A stretch of 64,000 bases of DNA from Mucilaginibacter aurantiaciroseus (GTDB lineage Bacteria; Bacteroidota; Bacteroidia; Sphingobacteriales; Sphingobacteriaceae): NCBI RefSeq assembly GCF_024055595.1, contig NZ_JAMXOF010000002.1, positions 806,001 through 870,000 of the forward strand. Direction: 5' to 3'. How positions within the stretch are numbered: the first letter of the stretch is position 1; every line of letters begins with the position of its first letter. The translations under genes and the position numbers were made by a program. The notes beneath the pieces were generated by a model, which saw nothing but the letters and a program-made list of their open reading frames with translations, was not told the DNA's origin and ran no database searches. Positions 50,594 to 58,803 of this stretch are shown here, piece by piece.

Positions 50594-52246
50594 ATGCAAA
50601 AAAACTATACAAGGCTGGCGGGTAAAGTTTCTTTACTGTTGTGCATCATTATGTTATCCGTTACGGTAATTAAGGCCCAATCTGTTTACCTGCCGCAATC
50701 TTATCAGTTTTATCAAAAGTTTAATGCCGATGTTTATTCGAAAGGCAGCAGTATGCATACTGCCCTGCGCCCTTTTTTAATTGACAGCACACTGCAAGGC
50801 CGTTACGATCAACTGATGAATGTTGGGGTTGACAGCAGCCGCAAAAACTGGTTCCTGCGCAAATTATTTAACGAACACCTGATAGCTGTAAAAGCCAGAG
50901 ATTTTACTTTTTACGGCGACATCCTTTTAGAAAACACCTTCGGGCACGATTTTAATGACAAAACTACCACACCTGTAAACTTTAAGCCCATAGGTTTTGG
51001 GCCAAATTCAAGGATCGGCTTAAACACCCGTGGTTTCCAATTTGGCGGTACAGTGGGTACAAAATTCTCGTTCTACACCAGCGCTTATGAGAACCAGGCG
51101 GCCTTCCCTAATTATTTTACCGATTACGTAAAACAAATAAGCTTTATCCCGGGCCAGGCATACGACCGCTTACCGGCAAAAAGCTACCGCGATTATTCGT
51201 ATGCTACCGCTATACTGTCATACACCCCATCTAAATACCTCAACTTTACCCTTGGGCAGGATAAAACCTTTATTGGCGATGGTTACCGGTCGATATTACT
51301 GTCGGACAATACGGCCCCGGCCCCCTTGTTACGCGTTACAGCCAATGTTGGTAACGTACAGTACATGATCATGTGGACATATATGCAAGACCATAACCTG
51401 CCCAAGTTTGATACCTTCGGCAACAACCGCCGCAAATGGGGCTTGTTCCATTATTTAGATTGGAACGTTAACAAGAGCCTGTCGCTGGGTTTCTTTAACG
51501 CTTACATAGCGCCGGAGGCAGATGCCAAAGGCAACCGCCGCGGTTTTGATGTTAACTTTATTAACCCTATCCTTTTTTCGAGCAGTTTAGGCCCCTCATC
51601 GCAGCCGGGTAATGCCTTAGTTGGGTTTACCGGTAAGTATAAGATATTTGATAAGACCGCCATTTATGGCCAGTTCCTTATCGACAGGTTTAAGGGCGAT
51701 AACTTTTTCAAAAGCAACAATACCGATAACACCAACGGCTTCCAGTTGGGTATCCGCGGGGCGGATCTTGCAGGCGTAAAGGATTTAAATTACCTGTTGG
51801 AGTACAACACCGTTAAACCATATACCTATTCAAACACAAACGCTTTAAGTGCATATACTTATTACAGCCAGCCACTGGGCGATCCGTTTGGGGCTAACTT
51901 TAGGGAGCTTACAGGCATCATGAACTACAGCGCGGGCAGGTTCGATTTTCAGGGCCAGCTGATGTACGCCAAATATGGCCTGGATGCCGCGGGGGATAAC
52001 AATGGTAAGGATGTTACCAAACCATACGCGCCAACCCTTACCACCAATACGGTAGGCCAGGGCATTGGCACCAACCTGTATTATGCCGAGGGCACAGTAT
52101 CATTTATGGTAAACCCCAAATACAATATGCGCCTGGAACTTAACGGTATCTATCGCAGAGAATCAAACACCCTGGCAACCAAAAACGCTACCATTATTTC
52201 CTTCGGATTGAGAAGCAGCTTCAGGAACCTGTATCACGATTTTTAG
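50594..52246 (+). CDS. RemB-like outer-membrane protein (Wzi/capsule assembly family)
   Basis: The 550-residue protein begins with a signal peptide (about 1-29, ending KAQ) and is beta-rich, ending in a C-terminal strand (SFGLRSSFRNLYHDF). Segments such as LNFTLGQDKTFIGDGYRSIL and WNVNKSLSLGFFNAYIAPEA match the RemB/Wzi-type barrels of Bacteroidota. In Flavobacterium, RemB contributes to gliding motility; here that role is not implied because no gliding genes are visible. ATG 50594 gives the shortest start with a signal peptide. Confidence 0.85.
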   Translation: MQKNYTRLAGKVSLLLCIIMLSVTVIKAQSVYLPQSYQFYQKFNADVYSKGSSMHTALRPFLIDSTLQGRYDQLMNVGVDSSRKNWFLRKLFNEHLIAVKARDFTFYGDILLENTFGHDFNDKTTTPVNFKPIGFGPNSRIGLNTRGFQFGGTVGTKFSFYTSAYENQAAFPNYFTDYVKQISFIPGQAYDRLPAKSYRDYSYATAILSYTPSKYLNFTLGQDKTFIGDGYRSILLSDNTAPAPLLRVTANVGNVQYMIMWTYMQDHNLPKFDTFGNNRRKWGLFHYLDWNVNKSLSLGFFNAYIAPEADAKGNRRGFDVNFINPILFSSSLGPSSQPGNALVGFTGKYKIFDKTAIYGQFLIDRFKGDNFFKSNNTDNTNGFQLGIRGADLAGVKDLNYLLEYNTVKPYTYSNTNALSAYTYYSQPLGDPFGANFRELTGIMNYSAGRFDFQGQLMYAKYGLDAAGDNNGKDVTKPYAPTLTTNTVGQGIGTNLYYAEGTVSFMVNPKYNMRLELNGIYRRESNTLATKNATIISFGLRSSFRNLYHDF

Positions 52247-52445
52247 ACCTTGCGGTTGGGTTAACCTTCGTCCACGCAGGGTCTTCTGAAAGAGACCCTG
52301 CGCACGTATGCAAGGCATCGCAGGGTCCACGATGTGAGCCCCTGCGGCGACATGAATTTCTCATCTGTCGAAATAATATGCCTCTGTGTTTTTTGTGCTT
52401 TTTTCCTATGTGTACTCTGTGGTTAAATTCTGAGGCTAAAACTCC

Positions 52446-52453
52446 TATCTTTG
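52446..52453 (+). promoter_or_regulatory. -7 element TATCTTTG upstream of DUF2130 gene
   Basis: TATCTTTG fits TAnnTTTG and lies 16 nt before ATG 52470. A degenerate copy of the CACAAAG-type repeat precedes it (52383-52440). Confidence 0.55.
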
Positions 52454-52469
52454 ATCTACAATAATTATT

Positions 52470-53720
52470 ATGGCTACAGAAGTTAAGTGCCCAAGCTGCG
52501 GACATGGTTTCCCTATTGAGGAAGTTATGGCCGAGGAATATAAGCAGCAGCTAAGGCTGAAGATGCAGGATTATACCCGCCAAAAAGAAGAAGAGTTCCA
52601 AAAAAAAGAGGCGGATTTTACCAGTCGCGAGAAAAAGCAGCACGAGGCTTTTGAAGAACGCCTTGCCGGCGAAAAAAAAGCCCTGCAATTAACGTTGGAA
52701 GAAAATCTGCGCAAATCCATCGCATCCGATTTTGAGAACCAGCTGCTGATGCTACAAAATTCTGTAAACGCCAGTGCAGGAAAATTGAAAGAATCGCGCC
52801 AAAAGGAACTGGAGTTTTTACAGCGCGAGCAATCCCTCAAACAAAAAGAAGAAGAACTTGAGTTAGCTATTGAACGTAAACTGCAAGAACAACGTGCACA
52901 GGTTTCTGAACAAGTACGTAAACAGGAAGCCGAGAGATATGCCTCTAAAGATACCCAGCATCTGTTACAAATGAAAGAAATGGAGATGAAGCTGGAAGAT
53001 CAAAAACGCATGGTAGACGAAATGAAACGTAAGGCCGAACAGGGCTCGATGCAGCTACAGGGCGAGGTGCAGGAACTGATCCTGGAAGAGCAGTTGCGCA
53101 GCTATTTTCCGTTTGATGTAATTAGCGAGGTAGGCAAAGGCGTACGCGGGGCAGATTGTGTGCAAACCGTGCGTAACCAGTTTGGGCAGGAGTGTGGCCG
53201 TATTATTTACGAAAGTAAACGCACCACCGCTTTCGGCGGCGATTGGATAGATAAGCTTAAAAAAGATATGCGCGCGCAAGGCGTTGATGTTGCCGTTATA
53301 GTAACCCAATGCTACCCAAAAGGTATGGATTGCTTCGGCGAAAAGGATGGCGTTTGGATTTGTAGCTTTGACGAAGTTAAGGCCGTATCTTACATCTTGC
53401 GCGATGGGGTTATTAAGCTGGCTAACATGGCCAAAGCCCAGGATAACAAAGGCGACAAAATGCATTTATTGTATGATTACCTAACCAGCAGCGAATTTTC
53501 CGAGCAATGGAAGGCTATCCGTGAGGGGTATATGAGCATGCGGCTATCCATCGTTAAAGAACGTGACGCGATGGAACGCCTATGGAAATCTCGCGAGAAG
53601 CAATTGGATAAAGTGTTACTAAACGCCGCTGGTATTAAAGGAAATATAGAAGGTATTGCCGGTAACGATGTGATTCGCCTAAGCCTTGACGACGACGACG
53701 AACCCTTATTGTTAGATTAG
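52470..53720 (+). CDS. DUF2130 protein: zinc ribbon, coiled coil and PD-(D/E)xK-like domain
   Basis: The 416-residue protein begins with a short zinc-ribbon half (VKCPSCGHGFPIEE, Cys7/Cys10), then a highly charged coiled coil (about 30-200). The conserved C-terminal domain has VGKGVRGADCVQTVRNQFG (Asp229) and RIIYESKRT (Glu248, Lys250), spaced like a PD-(D/E)xK nuclease core, then DVAVIVTQCYPKGMDCFG. Relatives (RmuC, DUF2130) are predicted nucleases. The function is not established experimentally. It stands alone with its own promoter. Confidence 0.85.
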   Translation: MATEVKCPSCGHGFPIEEVMAEEYKQQLRLKMQDYTRQKEEEFQKKEADFTSREKKQHEAFEERLAGEKKALQLTLEENLRKSIASDFENQLLMLQNSVNASAGKLKESRQKELEFLQREQSLKQKEEELELAIERKLQEQRAQVSEQVRKQEAERYASKDTQHLLQMKEMEMKLEDQKRMVDEMKRKAEQGSMQLQGEVQELILEEQLRSYFPFDVISEVGKGVRGADCVQTVRNQFGQECGRIIYESKRTTAFGGDWIDKLKKDMRAQGVDVAVIVTQCYPKGMDCFGEKDGVWICSFDEVKAVSYILRDGVIKLANMAKAQDNKGDKMHLLYDYLTSSEFSEQWKAIREGYMSMRLSIVKERDAMERLWKSREKQLDKVLLNAAGIKGNIEGIAGNDVIRLSLDDDDEPLLLD

Positions 53721-53906
53721 TACTTATACAACCATTAAGAATGTTAATACACCTATCTAAACTTTTATATGTAATATAATGGCTTAATTGCTACTCAGCC
53801 GTTATACTTCCCGGTTCTAATTTTCGTACCGCCAAGTTTTAGTATTTCTCTGTAATGATCAAAATTTTACTGGCCTAAAACCAAAATGTGTTGCGTAATG
53901 GCACCA

Positions 53907-54381
53907 GGTATCTTCTTTAAAAGAAGCGGATATGGAGTAATTGCCGAAGCCAGCAACGATTAATAAGCCCTGTAACTGATAAAAGATGGCAACAAGCCCG
54001 ATATTGTGCTAACTGCCATCAATATGCCCCAAATGAGCGGTATCCAACTGTTATCCGCGTTAAACAAACTTATCCCACAGTAAAAGTTGTCATACTGTCT
54101 ATATTAGATCAGAACAAATTCATTATTCTGCAAGCTTTTAAGGCGGGGGCCATCGGCTATGTACTAAAAAGTGCGAACGCCGATAAACTGATCTTTGCCC
54201 TGCGCCGCTTGTGTAATACCCATGAGCGCTACATTTATATCGAGCATGCCCTTAAACTACCGGATAAACTCATCCGTGTGCCCGAAAATAGTTTTGAGGA
54301 GGAGGCTGCTGATATCGAGATCTCTAAACGCGAGGGCGAAGTGCTTACCCTAATCTCCGAAGGTTACACAAACCAGGCCTG
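53907..54381 (+). pseudogene. Decayed response regulator (NarL/FixJ-type)
   Basis: Readable segments in shifted frames: YGVIAEASND, then DIVLTAINMPQMSGIQLLSA, then TVKVVILSILDQNKFIIL, AFKAGAIGYVLKSANADKL and ISKREGEVLTLISEGYTNQA. The phospho-site Asp is replaced by Ala in the aligned LTAIN (intact: LTDIN). It ends in a stop before the HTH would be complete; further coding-like DNA (VIANKIEVLGLVPVAV) follows to 54507. At least three disruptions. The 1.26-kb gap 53721-54981 has otherwise only repeats, a terminator and AT-rich DNA. Confidence 0.75.
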
Positions 54382-54581
54382 ACGGTTTTTGTTGAAGGGA
54401 AGATTTAAACAACATCATATTTTGATGAGCAGCGAATAAAGCGCTACAACCTGGAAGTTATTGCCAACAAAATTGAAGTGCTTGGCCTTGTACCGGTAGC
54501 GGTTTAAGAAATAAGATTTATTTCATTTTATAATGAGCGAGTTTATTACAACCAACAAGCCCAACCTTAAAAAAAAAAAGG

Positions 54582-54613
54582 AAAAAAAAGCCGGGCTGGA
54601 CCGGCTTTTTTTT
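54582..54613. terminator. Strong intrinsic terminator-like hairpin
   Basis: Arms AAAAAAAAGCCGG and CCGGCTTTTTTTT around GCTGGA. It can terminate in either direction. It lies between the response-regulator remnant and the AT-rich region. Confidence 0.8.
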
Positions 54614-54935
54614 GTCTAAATTTATCTCTTTATAGTGGGTTAGCAGAACCATAATTGGCGTTTTAAAGGCGAAAAAAAGGCGAAAAAAAGCGCAAAAATA
54701 AGGTGTCCCATTCCGTCTCATTCAGAAAAAAGTGGGACAACCCTTTAAATTTATAAATATCTTATAATCAATTAATTATATTTTATACTGACTATTTATC
54801 ATAGTAAGTCAAATTTTCATATTATTGATTATCAATTGCTTGTATATTTTTCTCTTTTGTATATAATTTAGTGGGACACTTGGATTGAATAGACCACGAA
54901 TTGATCATACTTCCGTTGTTAACATAAACCAAAAA
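54614..54935. other. AT-rich region with repeated GGGACA boxes
   Basis: The stretch has tandem GGCGAAAAAAA (54668-54690), TGTCCCA at 54704, and TGGGACA at 54733 and 54872 (the first inverted to the other two). Between the last two lies ~130 nt of very AT-rich DNA. No ORF is supported. Such boxes could be binding arms for a recombinase or regulator; this is inference. Confidence 0.45.
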
Positions 54936-54939
54936 GCAT

Positions 54940-54947
54940 TACTTTTG
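54940..54947 (+). promoter_or_regulatory. -7 element TACTTTTG upstream of the M20 hydrolase
   Basis: TACTTTTG fits TAnnTTTG 34 nt before ATG 54982; a TTG at 54916-54918 sits 21 nt upstream, about where a -33 box is expected. Confidence 0.55.
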
Positions 54948-54981
54948 CCGTTCACAATCTGTGTAAACATCCGCAACATAT

Positions 54982-56046
54982 ATGGCCGATAAAACAACAC
55001 TGTCGCAACTGGCATTACAGCTGTTGCAGCAACTCATCTCTATACAATCATTCAGTAAAGAAGAAGACCGCACCGCCGACTTAATAGACCAGGTTTTGCA
55101 GCAGCACGGTGTTAAAACACATCGTAAACTCAATAATATCTGGGCTTGGAACAGGCATTTTGATGAGCGTAAACCAACTATCCTGCTCAACTCGCACCAC
55201 GATACCGTAAAACCAAATAGCGGCTACACCCGCGACCCATACGACGCCAAGATAGAAGACGGTAAATTATTCGGCCTTGGCAGTAACGATGCCGGCGGTT
55301 GCCTGGTGTCGCTTATAGCCGTATTTCTTTATTATCACGACCAGGAGAACCTTAAATATAACTTTTGCTTAGCCACCACTGCAGAAGAAGAGATCTCGGG
55401 TGTAAACGGCTTAGAACTCGTTATCCCCGATCTTGGCAAACTGGACTTTGGTATAGTAGGCGAACCCACGCTAATGAACCTTGCCATTGCCGAACGCGGC
55501 CTGATGGTACTGGATTGCACCGCCTTTGGCAAAGCCGGCCACGCCGCCCGCGAAGAAGGAGACAACGCTATTTACAAAGCACTGGCCGATATTGAATGGT
55601 TCCGCAACTATAAGTTCCAGAAAGAATCGGAAGTTTTTGGGCCGATAAAAATGTCGGTTACCATCATCAACGCAGGTTCGCAGCATAACGTAGTGCCTGC
55701 TACTTGTACCTTTACAGTGGATGTTAGGGTAACGGATGCCTACAAAAATGAGGAAGTCCTTGAGATCATCCGCCGGCATGTAAGCTGCGAAGTAAAACCG
55801 CGCAGCATTCGCCTAAAACCATCGTCTATAGATAAAAACCACCCATTTGTACAGGCAGGCATATTTTTAGGCCGTAACACCTATGGCTCACCAACCACAT
55901 CAGACCAATCATTGCTGGATATCTCCTCCATAAAAATTGGCCCCGGTGATTCCGCCCGTTCGCACATGGCCGATGAGTTTATTTATGTGGAGGAAATAGG
56001 CGAGGGGATAGAGTTGTATATAGAGATGCTATCGAAGATTGTTTAG
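54982..56046 (+). CDS. argE: M20-family deacylase, likely N-acyl-ornithine deacetylase of arginine synthesis
   Basis: Zinc-dependent amidohydrolase of 354 residues. The metal ligands are in LNSHHDTVKP (near 72-81), GSNDAGGCL (Asp), and the Glu pair in ATTAEEEISGV; a later His is near the C-terminus (SHMADEF). It fits the ArgE/DapE/ACY1 family. The argH gene follows 274 nt downstream, supporting ornithine deacylation as in Bacteroidota arginine pathways. The acyl group (acetyl or succinyl) cannot be told by eye. Confidence 0.85.
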   Translation: MADKTTLSQLALQLLQQLISIQSFSKEEDRTADLIDQVLQQHGVKTHRKLNNIWAWNRHFDERKPTILLNSHHDTVKPNSGYTRDPYDAKIEDGKLFGLGSNDAGGCLVSLIAVFLYYHDQENLKYNFCLATTAEEEISGVNGLELVIPDLGKLDFGIVGEPTLMNLAIAERGLMVLDCTAFGKAGHAAREEGDNAIYKALADIEWFRNYKFQKESEVFGPIKMSVTIINAGSQHNVVPATCTFTVDVRVTDAYKNEEVLEIIRRHVSCEVKPRSIRLKPSSIDKNHPFVQAGIFLGRNTYGSPTTSDQSLLDISSIKIGPGDSARSHMADEFIYVEEIGEGIELYIEMLSKIV

Positions 56047-56054
56047 AAAGTAAT

Positions 56055-56165
56055 TACCTCCCTTGGGAGGGTTAGGGAGGGGTTTTTGCGCGAGTTCGGC
56101 AGCGAAACCCCTTCCTGGTATTACACAATCCATCGTACCCCTCCCAAGGAGAGAATTGAAAACCT
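56055..56165. repeat. Long intergenic hairpin repeat between argE and argH
   Basis: CTCCCTTGGGAGGGTTAGG and GGGGTTTTTGCG are mirrored by GCGAAACCCC and ACCCCTCCCAAGGAGAG, giving a long imperfect hairpin. After it, TTTGTCATCCTGAGTATCGC (56170-56189) resembles repeat family B. No ORF. It may act between the two arg genes, but argH has its own promoter. Confidence 0.6.
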
Positions 56166-56308
56166 GCTTTGTCATCCTGAGTATCGCGAAGGATCTAATG
56201 TACGCCATGCATGTTGGTGATTATATGCTTCAAATCGTTCGGCATAACAAATCCAATAAATCATTTAAATCTGTGTAATCCCGGTTCAAGACAAAACGCA
56301 TTTAATTC

Positions 56309-56316
56309 TATATTTG
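56309..56316 (+). promoter_or_regulatory. -7 element TATATTTG four nt before argH
   Basis: Exact TAnnTTTG match ending 4 nt before ATG 56321, whose start is fixed by the conserved ArgH N-terminus. The clearest leaderless candidate in the window. Confidence 0.6.
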
Positions 56317-56320
56317 CAAC

Positions 56321-57655
56321 ATGAGCAAGCTTTGGCAAAAAACCACTAACGTTAATAAGCTGGTAGAAAATTTTACCGTTGGCCGCGACCGCGAGCTGGA
56401 CAGGCAAATGGCCGCTTTTGATGTTCTTGGCTCGCTTGCCCATACCAAAATGCTCGAATCTATAGGTTTAATGGATGCCGCCGACCTAACGCTGGTACAG
56501 CAGGAACTGAAAGCCATTTACACCGAAATAGGGAATAATAATTTCGAGATCGAGCCTGATGTGGAGGACGTACATTCGCAAGTAGAAATGCTGCTTACCC
56601 GCCGCATTGGCGAGGCCGGCAAAAAGATCCACAGCGGGCGCTCCCGTAACGACCAGGTTCTGGTGGATCTAAAACTATTCTTTCGCCACCAGCTACAAAC
56701 GGTAGTTACTGAAACTGATACGCTTTTCCGCCAGTTAATTCAACTGAGCGAACAACATAAAGATGTGCTTTTGCCGGGCTATACGCATCTGCAGGTGGCT
56801 ATGCCATCATCTTTCGGGTTGTGGTTTGGTGCTTACGCCGAGGGTTTAGTTGATGACCTGGAAATGGTTTTAGCCGCCTGGAAGATCACCAATAAAAATC
56901 CTTTGGGTTCGGCCGCGGGCTATGGGTCTTCGTTCCCTTTGAACAGGACGATGACCACCAACCTGCTTGGTTTCGAAAGCCTGAACCATAACGTAGTTTA
57001 CGCCCAAATGGGCCGTGGCAAAACCGAGCGTGTTATTGCGCAGGCATTATCATCCATAGCGGCAACCTTAGCCAAAATGGCGATGGATCAATGTTTATAC
57101 CTGAGCCAAAACTTCGCGTTTGTAAGCTATCCCGAAAACCTGACCACCGGCAGCAGCATTATGCCACACAAAAAAAACCCGGACGTTTGGGAGATCATGC
57201 GGGGTAAATGTAACCGCCTGCAAGCCCTGCCAAATGATGTAGCGCTGATGACCACTAATCTGCCATCGGGTTACCACCGGGAGCTGCAGTTACTGAAAGA
57301 ATTGCTGTTCCCGGCGTTTACAGACCTGATAGACTGCCTGCAAATGGCAACCTTTATGCTGCAAAATATCAGCGTAAACAAAAATATACTCGACGATCCA
57401 AAATACACCTACCTGTTTAGTGTGGAGGAAGTAAACAAATCGGTACTGAATGGCACACCGTTTCGCGATGCCTATAAACAAATAGGGCTGGATATCGAGG
57501 CCGGAAACTTTAACCCCGAAAAAACTGTTAACCATACCCACGAAGGCAGTATAGGTAACCTGCAAAACGAAGAGATTACCAAGGCCATGGATAAAATGGT
57601 CAGCAGTTTCGGCTTTAAAAAGGTTGAGAAAGCAATAAGCTGGTTGGTGAAATAA
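56321..57655 (+). CDS. argH: Argininosuccinate lyase
   Basis: Cleaves argininosuccinate to arginine and fumarate. The 444-residue protein has the superfamily signature GSSIMPHKKNPD (near 280-291), the serine loop; HSGRSRNDQVLVDLKLF (near 108-124); and PGYTHLQVAMPSSFG. Start MSKLWQKTT is typical. YwbE follows 5 nt after the stop. Its promoter is at 56309-56316 with no leader. Location cytosolic. Secure. Confidence 0.96.
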   Translation: MSKLWQKTTNVNKLVENFTVGRDRELDRQMAAFDVLGSLAHTKMLESIGLMDAADLTLVQQELKAIYTEIGNNNFEIEPDVEDVHSQVEMLLTRRIGEAGKKIHSGRSRNDQVLVDLKLFFRHQLQTVVTETDTLFRQLIQLSEQHKDVLLPGYTHLQVAMPSSFGLWFGAYAEGLVDDLEMVLAAWKITNKNPLGSAAGYGSSFPLNRTMTTNLLGFESLNHNVVYAQMGRGKTERVIAQALSSIAATLAKMAMDQCLYLSQNFAFVSYPENLTTGSSIMPHKKNPDVWEIMRGKCNRLQALPNDVALMTTNLPSGYHRELQLLKELLFPAFTDLIDCLQMATFMLQNISVNKNILDDPKYTYLFSVEEVNKSVLNGTPFRDAYKQIGLDIEAGNFNPEKTVNHTHEGSIGNLQNEEITKAMDKMVSSFGFKKVEKAISWLVK

Positions 57656-57660
57656 TTATT

Positions 57661-57861
57661 ATGAACGGACAAAATAGAGCAGATATATATCCCGGACTTG
57701 AAGTACACATCATCCTAAAAAATGACCAGCGCAGCGGCAAGCTTACGCGCGGCGTGGTGAAGGACCTGTTAACCAGCTCAGCTTACCACTCCCGCGGCAT
57801 AAAAGTACGCCTGGAAGACGGGCAAGTGGGCCGTGTTGCGGAAATTGTTGAAGAGGATTAA
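57661..57861 (+). CDS. YwbE family protein
   Basis: The 66-residue product matches the YwbE family: VHIILKNDQRSGKLTRGVVK, LLTSSAYHSRGIKVRLEDG and VGRVAEI. This is a small basic beta-rich protein conserved across bacteria with unknown function. It starts 5 nt after argH and is probably co-transcribed. Confidence 0.9.
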   Translation: MNGQNRADIYPGLEVHIILKNDQRSGKLTRGVVKDLLTSSAYHSRGIKVRLEDGQVGRVAEIVEED

Positions 57862-57986
57862 GGATTCGCAACATATGAATCATAGTTAATGGTTCATATT
57901 AAGAAGCAGTGACTATAAACCATGAACTAACCGCATCTACCATGATCAATGAACCATCAACCATGAACCTGAAATAACCATTACTA

Positions 57987-58676
57987 ATGGAGCCAGTAAC
58001 CGAACCCAAAAAGAATTTTCTGCTTCGCATTGACGCGCATTATAGGCTGTATATATCATTGCTGATAGGAGCGGTCACGTTCTTATTTGTGAGGCATAAC
58101 CCATCGGCGCCGGCAGTTACGTTAATTACCTGGATAGCCGTTGCGGCCAGTATTATTGTGCTGGACTGGATAACCATTTTGTGGGCCCACCCAAAAGATA
58201 TTCGCAAAATTGCCAATTTAGAAGATAGCAGCCGTTTTATGATCTTTTTGTTTGTAATGGTAGCGTCACTGGTAAGCCTGATAGCTATTTTACTGCTGTT
58301 AAAATCAACCAAAAACCAATCGAACGATGCAGTTGCGGGTTATATTATTTTAGCAATGTCGGCGGTTATTGTTTCCTGGTGGCTGGTACATACAGTTTTT
58401 ACCATGCGTTACGCGCACTTATACTATAACAAAGCAGATGGTAAACCCACCCCAATAGGCGGACTTGAATTTCCCGGCGACGAAAAAGAACCGGATTATT
58501 TAGACTTTATATATTTCTCCTTCGTGATAGGGATGACCTTCCAGGTATCAGATGTCGAGATATCCTCCAAACAAATTCGCCGGCTGGTGTGGGCACACGG
58601 CTTGATATCTTTCGCATTTAATACGGCTATTGTAGCGTTAAGCATTAATGTGATATCGGGATTGGTATCAAAATAG
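57987..58676 (+). CDS. DUF1345 integral membrane protein
   Basis: The 229-residue protein has about six transmembrane helices (near 20-35, 42-62, 85-110, 118-140, 178-195, 205-228) and the DUF1345 segment EPDYLDFIYFSFVIGMTFQV. Function unknown. The gap before it (57862-57986) is low-complexity DNA with repeated AACCAT/ATGAAC words and no ORF. Confidence 0.87.
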   Translation: MEPVTEPKKNFLLRIDAHYRLYISLLIGAVTFLFVRHNPSAPAVTLITWIAVAASIIVLDWITILWAHPKDIRKIANLEDSSRFMIFLFVMVASLVSLIAILLLLKSTKNQSNDAVAGYIILAMSAVIVSWWLVHTVFTMRYAHLYYNKADGKPTPIGGLEFPGDEKEPDYLDFIYFSFVIGMTFQVSDVEISSKQIRRLVWAHGLISFAFNTAIVALSINVISGLVSK

Positions 58677-58755
58677 CAGCCCCACCCAAGCCTCCCCGGA
58701 AGGGAAGGCTTAATAAAGTGCTAAGAAGTCTCCCCAACCGGGGAGATTATTCACG
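58677..58755. repeat. Intergenic repeat with CCTCCCC/GGGGAG arms
   Basis: CCACCCAAGCCTCCCCGGAA with GGAAGGCTT and, further on, CTCCCCAACCGGGGAG form inverted GC-rich repeats. The element sits in the convergent gap between DUF1345 and MFS genes, and resembles other dispersed sequences in this window. Confidence 0.55.
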
Positions 58756-58803
58756 AAGTGTGTTTTATGGTGTTCATGAGGGCTACGCCGTTTAGAGGAG
58801 GTT

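Noticed and set aside
50594-52246. Gliding-motility locus based on the RemB-like protein
   Set aside because: No Gld or Spr genes are in the window, and RemB/Wzi-like barrels occur in non-gliding Sphingobacteriaceae.
54518-54721. Minus-strand frame starting MRRNGTPYFC with a Phe-rich stretch
   Set aside because: It reads through a strong terminator hairpin and tandem A-runs (Phe/Lys-rich), so it is more likely chance than a protein.
55365-55595. Arg-rich plus-strand frame inside the M20 hydrolase
   Set aside because: A frame-shifted reading of GC-rich codons in a confirmed gene.
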